Below are positions 12,871 to 19,675 of a stretch of DNA of 20,703 nt, in pieces. The notes beneath the pieces are model-generated. The model saw nothing but the letters and a program-made list of their open reading frames with translations, was not told the origin of the DNA and did no database searches. Source of the stretch: a virus. Position 1 is the stretch's first letter; each line of letters begins with the position of its first letter. A program made the translations under genes and the position numbers. The stretch covers positions 1 to 20,703 of the IMG/VR virus record IMGVR_UViG_3300021509_000108; one strand, 5' to 3'.

Positions 12871-14534
12871 TAGAGAATCGCCTCCATTCTCCTCTGGAGT
12901 AAACTCGCAATCTCGTCCGCTAATTCCTCAACAGACTTACCTTCTTCTTTGACTTCTACATTCACAGTTATCGAAGGTGAGAATTGAACAACCTTCGATT
13001 CTGGAGAAGGGACACCAACATGAACTTTGGGAGTTTCAAACCCACGAGCAGCGAAACCCTGACTGAGCGTACGAGCAAAAATCGCAGGAATTTCCGAGAT
13101 TCTGGGAGAGAAGCTTATTAAGCCTGCTGCCCAATCCCGAAGCTTGTTAGCTACATCCGAGAGCCCTGATCTAATAGAGTTCCAAATTCTGCTACCAATG
13201 TTTGCCAGACCTCTCACGAGCTGATCAACCAAATACCGTCCTGCCTCAAGGAAGGCTGAAGCAAACGATCGAATTCGTTCGACTACCGAGGACCCAAATT
13301 CTCTCACTCGCTCGACAAACGCGTTGATCTTATCACTTGCGATTCTAACCCATTCTCCAAGTCGACCGCCGGTAAGATCGTTAAGTGTATCGTAAGCGCC
13401 TTGTGTGAGATTCAAAATAACTTGTGACCAGTCCTGGAGTGCTCCGGGAATATCACCTCGTAAAAGTTTATCCCAGGCGCTTTTCATTAGGGGGAGTTGG
13501 TCATTTGTAATCCTAACCATCGAAGAAAGACCCTCAACGAACTTCGACTTTAGAAGACCCACTCCGCGATCAACAACTGCAGTCAAACCCGGAAAATGCT
13601 CTTGGAAGAATCCATGAATTCTCTCGAGCATTGTTCTATGAACAGCAACAAAAGCCCGCAACCCATTTGACGCTCGCTCAGGCAAGGAACCGAAAAAGTA
13701 TGCAATTGTGTCTTTCGCTGAACTTGCCCAATTCGCAATAGCAGAGCCTGCTGTCGAAAGAGCACCTCTGATCTTACCGGGCAATTCAGAAAAGAACTGA
13801 GGCAAACCCGCAAAGAATTCGATTATCTTTATTCCTAAATCCTTCAAGAATCCTGCTACTGCCAGAATCCCCGCCTTAATTACAGCCCCAACCCGATTGA
13901 GAATATCCCGCATGCCAAACCAATTGAACTTCCAAGCAAGAAAGAGAAAACTGACAACTGCGATGATAGCAAGGATTGCCCAACCGATGGGTCCCGCACT
14001 AATAAGAGCGGCAATGCCTCCGACTGCGAGCCTTGTGATAGCCAGTATCCCTATCCAGACAAATTTGAAGATACCAAGTAGTGGCATGAGAATGAAACCG
14101 AATACCTTTAGGATGGTAATGACGGTCACCAATGCTCCAAGAAACAGAAGAATTGCACCAATGGCACCCCTGACTGGTGCCGGCAGGCTTCTCCACCACT
14201 TATAGAGCTTCATCAACCACTCGACAATCTTCAGAAAGAAGGGTATCAATGGAGCTAACGCCGTATCAAGGAAGGCAGTAAAAATACTACCAAGTCCTCG
14301 AATGAATGCAGATAGGACGGTGCTACGAAGGATTATTTCCCGAACAGAATATCCTACTGCTGCAGCCCACGCTAACCAGCTTACCTTCTGGACAAGAAGG
14401 TTTCGTTCAGTGTCGCGGGTTGATCGTCTTGATGTCCTGCCTAAATCCTCGATAGAAGACCCGACCTTTCTTAGTCCTCCAAGCGCTTGTGAGATTCTGG
14501 CAGAAATGTTATATATGAGTGAATATTCAACCAT
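12870..14534 (-). CDS. Tape measure protein
   Basis: The 554-residue protein sets tail length and is ejected with the DNA. The N-terminus has helical, Ser/Arg-rich sequence (SARISQALGGLRKVGSSIED). Hydrophobic segments lie at about 50-75 and 120-200 (ILLFLGALVTVITILKVFGF, AGPIGWAILAIIAVVSFLFL). A long amphipathic helical region follows to about 470, then a beta-like tail (SKVVQFSPSITVNVEVK) and a terminal helix. That arrangement and its place between the tail chaperone and baseplate genes are typical. It is short for the family; at about 1.5 angstrom per residue it would imply a tail well under 100 nm, an inference from the family rule. Confidence 0.9.
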   Translation of the reverse strand: MVEYSLIYNISARISQALGGLRKVGSSIEDLGRTSRRSTRDTERNLLVQKVSWLAWAAAVGYSVREIILRSTVLSAFIRGLGSIFTAFLDTALAPLIPFFLKIVEWLMKLYKWWRSLPAPVRGAIGAILLFLGALVTVITILKVFGFILMPLLGIFKFVWIGILAITRLAVGGIAALISAGPIGWAILAIIAVVSFLFLAWKFNWFGMRDILNRVGAVIKAGILAVAGFLKDLGIKIIEFFAGLPQFFSELPGKIRGALSTAGSAIANWASSAKDTIAYFFGSLPERASNGLRAFVAVHRTMLERIHGFFQEHFPGLTAVVDRGVGLLKSKFVEGLSSMVRITNDQLPLMKSAWDKLLRGDIPGALQDWSQVILNLTQGAYDTLNDLTGGRLGEWVRIASDKINAFVERVREFGSSVVERIRSFASAFLEAGRYLVDQLVRGLANIGSRIWNSIRSGLSDVANKLRDWAAGLISFSPRISEIPAIFARTLSQGFAARGFETPKVHVGVPSPESKVVQFSPSITVNVEVKEEGKSVEELADEIASLLQRRMEAIL

Positions 14535-14539
14535 TTCTG

Positions 14540-14680
14540 CTATTCTCGATTATCTGATTTCGATTTTCCCAATGAAGAAACTTTAGCAAGAGAAAGATAG
14601 TACAATCCTAATGGATTATCACAGATACGTGGTGGTACACCAATATATTTTAACCAGGGATTCTCAACATAATTATCCAT
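14540..14680 (-). CDS. Short ORF, 46 residues, between tail chaperone and tape measure genes
   Basis: ATG 14680 overlaps the stop of the frameshift-encoded chaperone extension, and its TAG lies 5 nt before the tape measure ATG, so it fills the gap exactly. The product (MDNYVENPWLKYIGVPP..., then LGLYYLSLAK, basic end) is aromatic, with Pro-rich turns. It matches nothing I know. Its perfect tiling argues that it is real, perhaps a third tail assembly component. Confidence 0.5.
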   Translation of the reverse strand: MDNYVENPWLKYIGVPPRICDNPLGLYYLSLAKVSSLGKSKSDNRE

Positions 14681-14903
14681 TCTTCAAACGCTCAGCCTCC
14701 CGACGCTCTTCTTTTGCGATGAGATTCAAAAACTCTACATAAATCAAGACGTCTCGTGCTGGCAACTGACGAACCTCTAAGGGTGAGATATGTAACTCAC
14801 GAGCGAGTTGAACCTCGACGAAATAGGGAGAGTATTCATTTGTAGCTCCATAAAAGGCTTCCCTGATAGCTCTTCTTTCACTTGGTTGTAGGACGAAAGG
14901 ATG
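14673..14903 (-). CDS. Tail assembly chaperone extension (gpT-like), made by ribosomal frameshift
   Basis: This 77-codon frame has no plausible start codon and is open from just past an in-frame TGA at 14904-14906 to TAA at 14673-14675. It overlaps the end of the chaperone gene by 26 nt. The encoded sequence (VLQPSERRAIREAFYG, then LARELHISPLEVRQLPARDV and EFLNLIAKEERREAERLKNG) resembles C-terminal chaperone domains. It needs a +1 (or -2) shift. The best site is TTT-C at 14895-14898, where tRNA-Phe could re-pair from TTT to TTC, joining LTSF to VLQPSE. The fused product would be about 173 residues. Tail chaperone fusion is known in lambda (gpG/gpT) and many tailed phages; +1 is less common than -1. 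Confidence 0.75.
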   Translation of the reverse strand, partial: HPFVLQPSERRAIREAFYGATNEYSPYFVEVQLARELHISPLEVRQLPARDVLIYVEFLNLIAKEERREAERLKNG

Positions 14904-15195
14904 TCAATGGTAGATGTCTCTCTAACTCTGAGCCAACTGACTCTTCCAATCTCTCGAGATTCTCTCTCGTGACCTCAAAGGGAGCTTCCACGACAGCATA
15001 TAGCGCAAGATCAATAGTAAAACCTGCCCAATCTATCTCAAATTCGCCTGATGGCTTGATAACCACGTGCTTCGAGAGAAGTCGCTGACGCTCCAACCAC
15101 GAGATATTCTTCCGAATTTTGAACTTAAACTCCTGATCGCCACGTTTGATAATAACAGTTTCAGGTTCTTCTTCCTCTACAAATAGACCTTTCAT
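14878..15195 (-). CDS. Tail assembly chaperone (gpG-like)
   Basis: The 105-residue acidic protein lies directly after the major tail protein (ATGA overlap) and before the tape measure gene, the conserved position of the gpG chaperone. It begins MKGLFVEEEEPETVIIKRGD and has a helical second half (FEVTRENLERLEESVGSELE). Its TGA lies 26 nt downstream of where the +1 frame opens, which gives the short and long forms typical of this gene. The chaperone is thought to coat the tape measure protein during tail polymerisation. Confidence 0.8.
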   Translation of the reverse strand: MKGLFVEEEEPETVIIKRGDQEFKFKIRKNISWLERQRLLSKHVVIKPSGEFEIDWAGFTIDLALYAVVEAPFEVTRENLERLEESVGSELERHLPLTSFRPTTK

Positions 15196-16091
15196 GCGAA
15201 ATCACCCTTTGCCTCTATAACTAAGTCCTTAAAGACTAAATTGATCTCGGTTTCAGTCAAGCCTTCTTCAGGCACTGGATGAGGTGCAGTCCGAACTTTA
15301 CCATCCTTTGCTGTGATCTCGCAGTAATCAGTCGCAGCATCTCGTGAGATTTTCGCAACTATATCTATCTCAGACTGATCCAAAAGATAATCGAGGATCT
15401 TCCGATCTGAAGGATTAACTGTCAATCTACCAGTTATCTCCCGTCGCTTGTCCACGATAACAGTTGGATAACCATCTCCACTATCCGATTTCTCATATCT
15501 CTTCTCCTCAAGATTGTTGTTGATCTCAACCTCCCATCGTGTAACCTGATACTCGGATCCATCAATACTTACAGCGGTATGATAGGCAGTGGTAAGATTC
15601 TTCCGACTGCCACTTGGAGTCGTCCATGAATTGACAGGTGGCTTCAGTCCCAAGATTTCAAATTCCGTTGTGAAGACTCCGCCTTCTTCAACAGCAAACC
15701 TTGCCCGATTTACATATACTCCACGATACTGTCGTTTCACGTTGGATTCTGCCGAATTATAGATTTCTAACGAAAATGAAGGCAACGGATGGGCTATTTT
15801 GTATGTTGTAATACCACCAGCAACTGACGAAGTACCCAGTGCCATCTTGAACATCGAGGCAGAGTAAGGTTCAAATCGAATCCTGCCACGTACTGTCTTC
15901 CGAACCGGGATAATGAGTCCAGGCACAAACTTGTTTTCCCAGTACTTAGGTTCGAATTCCATCTCAGGCTCAGGCGTTTCAATTGTAAGGATATGTCCGG
16001 GAATCAAATAAAACGAACCGGGTGCAGAACCAGGAGTTGACTCCTCACCCCAACCGATCTGGGTAGTCTCCCGCATAAAGACCTTGACCAT
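15192..16091 (-). CDS. Major tail (tube) protein
   Basis: The 299-residue, beta-rich protein starts with the common tube-protein opening (TTQIGWGEESTPGSAPGSFY). It is followed by ETPEPEMEFEPKYWENKF and PVRKTVRGRIRFEPYSASMF, and in the second half VTRWEVEINNNLEEKRYEKS and a typical EITGRLTVNPSDRKILDYL segment. It is predicted to form the hexameric rings of the tail tube. It is followed by the chaperone gene (overlap) and preceded by a 40-bp gap after the tail terminator gene. GGAGAG lies just before the ATG. Confidence 0.88.
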   Translation of the reverse strand: MVKVFMRETTQIGWGEESTPGSAPGSFYLIPGHILTIETPEPEMEFEPKYWENKFVPGLIIPVRKTVRGRIRFEPYSASMFKMALGTSSVAGGITTYKIAHPLPSFSLEIYNSAESNVKRQYRGVYVNRARFAVEEGGVFTTEFEILGLKPPVNSWTTPSGSRKNLTTAYHTAVSIDGSEYQVTRWEVEINNNLEEKRYEKSDSGDGYPTVIVDKRREITGRLTVNPSDRKILDYLLDQSEIDIVAKISRDAATDYCEITAKDGKVRTAPHPVPEEGLTETEINLVFKDLVIEAKGDFA

Positions 16092-16131
16092 TTCTCTCCA
16101 TCACTCCACCACGTTTATTAGAACTCTAACT

Positions 16132-16554
16132 CTATTCATAGTATTTCACAAGGCTGAACTCGAAAGTTGGATAGATTATCCCATGAGTTTCCTCAAGATT
16201 GAACTCTACCCGCTCAAGTTTCATAATGTCAACACCCTCAAATGGATCACGACCTCCCCTATCGAAAAGAGTTGTAAGTACGATGTCCTCTACTGTATCG
16301 AGTTCGTCTTCTATTGAGGAATATACTGACATCTCAGCCAACCATGTGCGACGTCTCGCTTTATAGCCTAAGCCCACGACCTCGACTGTTTCATTCACAA
16401 TGTTGAAGACGAAAGACGTGCGATTTCTTAAGTCAAGAGCCTTGATCTCATTGATATTCCAATAGACCCGCTGCTTGTCCTTCCACTCAGTAGCCTGGTA
16501 TCGAGTCTCAAGAGCATCTTGCCAGAACTCCTTGAAGGAATTCAGTATCCTCAT
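16132..16554 (-). CDS. Tail terminator-like protein, 140 residues
   Basis: Length and position, right before the major tail protein and after the connector gene, match tail terminator (gpU-type) proteins that stop tail growth. Sequence features are an N-terminal helix (NSFKEFWQDALETRYQATEW), beta-strands (RRRTWLAEMSVYSSIE), a short acidic helix, and a C-terminal strand (YPTFEFSLVKYYE). No diagnostic motif is visible, so the name depends on synteny. It is coupled to the upstream gene by an ATGA overlap. Confidence 0.6.
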   Translation of the reverse strand: MRILNSFKEFWQDALETRYQATEWKDKQRVYWNINEIKALDLRNRTSFVFNIVNETVEVVGLGYKARRRTWLAEMSVYSSIEDELDTVEDIVLTTLFDRGGRDPFEGVDIMKLERVEFNLEETHGIIYPTFEFSLVKYYE

Positions 16555-17444
16555 ATCAAACTTGCCTCCTTCCGACGTTGAATGATGGCTCGGCAGTCGT
16601 CTCTGTAATTCTCCGCTCGCTGCGCGATTTCAATAACTGAATTAACACCTGCAGGCAGCAGATGCTGATATGCCTCACTTTGGAGAATATCCACTGCAAC
16701 GAGCTTGGTACAGAGCTCACGAATGTCCGCTGGCACCTCCGAATAGCCCCATTCATAAGAGACTCGAATATCGAACCTGCGACCCCACCACCAGATTCGT
16801 CGAACCTTAAGAACTCCATCCTCAAGTCGCCAGATGTTACCTTCAGAGTCCTCTGTCCAGTCGCCCCACCACCAGTAGCGATACTCGAACTTAGTTATCT
16901 TCTGAACTGGCTTGTGATTCAAAAACACTGGTATCCAACCTATTGCCTGCGGTGACCGGACATCAAGAGTATGAACTTCGTCAGTAGTGGTTTGCTTCGT
17001 AAAGGAGGTATTCAAAAGCTCATCAATGTACCGTTCCTTTGCAACCAACCAGCGAGCAACCTCTTGCTCGGATGGCGTTGTCTCATCCGTAATGTCTTGG
17101 TGCAATAGAGTCGCTACCTCCAAGACAGAGGAATATTTGGGTATCAAAACCTGAGGCAAGACTGTAAAGTAACCCCTGTCCAGAATCTTCGTAGATCCAA
17201 CGACACCTTCGAAGAGATAACTCCATTGTGCAGCATAGCTAATATCAAGGTCCGAAGGCACATTGTAATCATAGTAATACGATCCAAGCGCTTGCTTACT
17301 GGCTGTATCCCGGTCTACGACTTTTGAACCTGAGTTGTTCCAAATAGTAACGTAAACCTCGTCAGGATCGAAGAGGTCACCGTCCCAATCATAGAATTCT
17401 GCTCTGAGCCGAAGCGACTCGCCTACTTCAACTGTTTCACCCAT
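16551..17444 (-). CDS. Head-tail connector (gp6-like) with N-terminal Ig-like domain
   Basis: Residues ~1-95 form a beta-sandwich-like unit (GESLRLRAEFYDWDGDLFD, ALGSYYYDYNVPSDLD, ILDRGYFTVLP). The remainder resembles the helical connector fold: EVATLLHQDITDETTPSEQE, VARWLVAKERYIDELLN, then a Trp-rich hairpin region and ADIRELCTKLVAVDILQSEA. Connectors of this group form a dodecameric ring under the portal. At 297 residues it is about twice the usual size because of the added domain, which could decorate the neck. It has AAGGACGAG before the ATG and starts 10 nt after the purM stop. Function is inferred from fold-like pattern and gene order. Confidence 0.6.
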   Translation of the reverse strand: MGETVEVGESLRLRAEFYDWDGDLFDPDEVYVTIWNNSGSKVVDRDTASKQALGSYYYDYNVPSDLDISYAAQWSYLFEGVVGSTKILDRGYFTVLPQVLIPKYSSVLEVATLLHQDITDETTPSEQEVARWLVAKERYIDELLNTSFTKQTTTDEVHTLDVRSPQAIGWIPVFLNHKPVQKITKFEYRYWWWGDWTEDSEGNIWRLEDGVLKVRRIWWWGRRFDIRVSYEWGYSEVPADIRELCTKLVAVDILQSEAYQHLLPAGVNSVIEIAQRAENYRDDCRAIIQRRKEASLI

Positions 17445-17454
17445 ATCTCGTCCT

Positions 17455-18477
17455 TCATCTTGTTATAAACTCTTCAGTTAAATATACCCGTCTTCCGCCT
17501 CCTTTGATTACATTGCCAATATTATACGCATTGACCTTGTGTTTCCCTGCAATCTCAATTATTCTTTCCTCTTCTGTTTTAGAAGCTATGATGCAGAACC
17601 CTATACCCATATTAAATATCCGGAACATTTCCTCAATTGGTACTTTACCGAGTCGCTGCAGCAACTTAAAGATAGGAGGCGGTTCAGGAAAATTCGAAAT
17701 TTTGAAACTAACATCTGCTTTTATTCTTCCCAAATTCAAAAGACCTCCACCCGTAATGTGTATTAAGGCCTTTACATCGAGTCCAGACCTGATCATCTCC
17801 ATTATTTCAGGGACGTAAATATGAGTTGGCTTCAGAAGCTCTTCTCCTATAGATCCATCGAACTCTTCAAAGTGCTCATCTATACTAATATGGTTTCTTT
17901 CGAGTATTCGCCGTGCTAATGTGAATCCATTACTATGAATTCCATTACTTTGAAGACCGATAATAACATCCCCGTCTTGAACCGTACTCCCAACGATTAA
18001 TTTATCAAGGGAAACTTTCCCAACTGCCATTCCCGCCAGATCGAACTCATAACCCGCTCGCTCGCCCGTAATGACATTTTCCATTATAGCTGTCTCTCCA
18101 CCAGAAATACTTATCCGTGCGATCTCTGCACCCTCCCTCAACCCCTTACCGATTTCCCGGACCAACAGAGGATTAGAACGAGAAACCACTATATAGTCAA
18201 GCATAGTTATAGGTTCAGCTCCTACACAGAGAAGATCATTGACATTCATTGCGACGCAGTCAATACCAATAGTGTCATACTTATTTAGCATCTGTGCGAC
18301 TAACACCTTTGTTCCCACTCCGTCAGCAGATAAGGCTATTCCCATACCCTCCCCAACATCAATTACATTTGCGAAATATCCTATATCAAGCCCGACCTTG
18401 TCATATAGAAATGTCTTACGAATATAAGGAACAAGTTCTGTTAACATTTCCTCCTCTATTTGTTCCAATAATTTCAT
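17455..18477 (-). CDS. purM: Phosphoribosylformylglycinamidine cyclo-ligase (AIR synthetase)
   Basis: It converts FGAM to AIR with ATP in de novo purine synthesis. All family marks are present over 340 residues: SADGVGTK (50-57), TIGIDCVAMNVND (69-81), GAEPITMLDY (86-95), SISGGETA (123-130), QSNGIHSNGFTLAR, HITGGGLLNLGRI and FRIFNMGIGFCII. It appears full length and intact. It heads the transcription unit for connector and tail genes, only 10 nt before the connector gene, with two repeat copies (18486-18614) upstream. No Shine-Dalgarno is evident, and a CCAAAATTTAG box lies 22-32 nt upstream, compatible with a leaderless message. Purine genes occur in some phages as auxiliary metabolic genes; lodging in a virion operon is unusual. 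Confidence 0.96.
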   Translation of the reverse strand: MKLLEQIEEEMLTELVPYIRKTFLYDKVGLDIGYFANVIDVGEGMGIALSADGVGTKVLVAQMLNKYDTIGIDCVAMNVNDLLCVGAEPITMLDYIVVSRSNPLLVREIGKGLREGAEIARISISGGETAIMENVITGERAGYEFDLAGMAVGKVSLDKLIVGSTVQDGDVIIGLQSNGIHSNGFTLARRILERNHISIDEHFEEFDGSIGEELLKPTHIYVPEIMEMIRSGLDVKALIHITGGGLLNLGRIKADVSFKISNFPEPPPIFKLLQRLGKVPIEEMFRIFNMGIGFCIIASKTEEERIIEIAGKHKVNAYNIGNVIKGGGRRVYLTEEFITR

Positions 18478-18485
18478 TTTTCAAT

Positions 18486-18537
18486 ATTGCGCCTATGGCT
18501 AAATTTTGGACGTATAACGCAAAATTTAACTTGACAG
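18486..18537 (+). promoter_or_regulatory. Late intergenic repeat, copy B1 (purM promoter/operator)
   Basis: It starts ATTGCGCCTATGG and contains the clearest dyad of the family: AAATTTTG (18501-18508) and CAAAATTT (18520-18527), a perfect 8-bp inverted pair around an inner CGT-ATA-ACG. The element lies 9-60 nt upstream of the purM ATG. It overlaps the AT box expected to act as TATA, so a dimeric regulator bound here would control transcription. Confidence 0.6.
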
Positions 18538-18564
18538 GTATTAAGATATAGGCTACCCAATAAA

Positions 18565-18614
18565 ATTGCAACCACGGGCAAATATATGCGTCTCATGACA
18601 AATTTTATAGGTCT
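18565..18614 (+). promoter_or_regulatory. Late intergenic repeat, copy B2
   Basis: It begins ATTGCAACCACGGGCAAAT, continues with ATATGCGTCTCATG, and ends over the stop of the 18-residue-repeat gene, just as copy A ends over the hub gene stop. It is in the same orientation as B1, about 79 bp away, giving a tandem pair upstream of purM. Confidence 0.55.
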
Positions 18615-19675
18615 CCTTCATCGAACTCTAAGACTTGATTACCTAACTTCGCACGTCGAGCAAAGTACCAGAGTTTGATGGCTTTAGCCAAAAGAACAAC
18701 CTTACTTATAACCTCTTCCCGCTGACTTGTTTCCAAACTCTGTCCAGACTCAACTGACTTAAGTAGTGCCAGCGCCAATACATCATTATCAAATAAAGCA
18801 CCGACATCAGTTGCTGATTTTGAGACTAATCCCTCTTTCTGTACATTGCCTAATTCAAGAAGCGAACTTATATCGAGTCTTCGTAGAGCTACATTAAGTA
18901 AACGATCATCGAAACCCAATCCTACATCAAGTCCTAAGATCGAAGACTGCGTCAAGGCAGAGTCTTTAAGAGTGTTTACATCAGAAGACCGAAGCCAAGA
19001 CGCTACCAGACTTGCGTCAAAACCTGATCCTATTTCGGACCTTGAGAACGCGGATTGCACCAAAGCGAAGTCCCTTAGGACGTCGAAATCAATGACTGAT
19101 AGAGAGGTATCCAATTTCTTTAGTGATAACCCCTTACCAACATCTATTGATTGAAGTTGAGCTGCTGTTGAGCTTATCTCCTTAAGAAAACCTGCATCGC
19201 TACCTAACTTGGAAGTAGAGCTTAACAGAAGACTTGACTCTAAATACTCGCTAATGTCCAACGATGCTAGTGTAGCGAAGAGACTCGAAACTTCATGAGA
19301 TGAAAGGAAATCTGAAGAGTGAAGTATTGAACTTAATACCAGCGATTCAGTTCCAATAGTTGTATCCACTTGGGAGAATGTAGCGTTATACCCGAATGTT
19401 TCAAGTCCCGAACCTATCTCCGCTCGTTGGTTAGAAGCCATTAGAGTTATCATGTCCAGCAGAAATCCGATCTCAGATTCAGAGATAAGAGAGGAAAGAA
19501 GCTCAACCTCTGCAAAGCTACCAACGTCGGAAGAAGAAACCTCGACTGCGGAAGGCTCTGGATTCTCGTGAAATACAAATGTAGAGCCCAATCCCCATTT
19601 GACAACAACGAGGTCTCCGCTGGAGTTAAAGAGCTGGACACTTCCTAATCCCCACGAGACACTATTTACCGCCAT
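18605..19675 (-). CDS. Repeat protein built of 18-residue units, unknown virion or surface protein
   Basis: The 356-residue protein is rich in Ser, Leu and acidic residues, with no cysteine. After an N-terminal part holding two WGLGS motifs (8-12, 27-31), an [DE]-[IV]-G type motif recurs at residues 50, 68, 86, (104), 122, 140, (160), 178, 196, 214, 232, 250 and 268, an 18-residue period. Typical units are SEIGSGFDASLVASWLRS and LDVGLGFDDRLLNVALRR. The C-terminus turns helical and basic (VVLLAKAIKLWYFARRAKLG), then acidic. No signal peptide is seen. It overlaps the beta-helix gene by 10 nt. A solenoid fold and a fibre or adhesive role are inferred. I recognise no family. Confidence 0.75.
   Translation of the reverse strand: MAVNSVSWGLGSVQLFNSSGDLVVVKWGLGSTFVFHENPEPSAVEVSSSDVGSFAEVELLSSLISESEIGFLLDMITLMASNQRAEIGSGLETFGYNATFSQVDTTIGTESLVLSSILHSSDFLSSHEVSSLFATLASLDISEYLESSLLLSSTSKLGSDAGFLKEISSTAAQLQSIDVGKGLSLKKLDTSLSVIDFDVLRDFALVQSAFSRSEIGSGFDASLVASWLRSSDVNTLKDSALTQSSILGLDVGLGFDDRLLNVALRRLDISSLLELGNVQKEGLVSKSATDVGALFDNDVLALALLKSVESGQSLETSQREEVISKVVLLAKAIKLWYFARRAKLGNQVLEFDEGDL
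18821..19528 (-). repeat. About 13 diverged 54-bp coding repeats (18 residues each)
   Basis: The region encodes residues 50-285 of the repeat protein. The unit consensus is roughly [S/L]-[D/E]-[IV]-G-x-[GFL]-[LF]-x4-L-x2-S-x3. Spacing is exactly 18 residues in most steps, with one step of 20 in the middle and the last step longer. The DNA is well diverged between units. Confidence 0.75.

Noticed and set aside
13897-14205. Met/Pro/Ala-rich + strand frame opposite the tape measure gene
   Set aside because: It is the reverse reading of hydrophobic tape measure codons. The low-complexity composition follows from the opposite strand.
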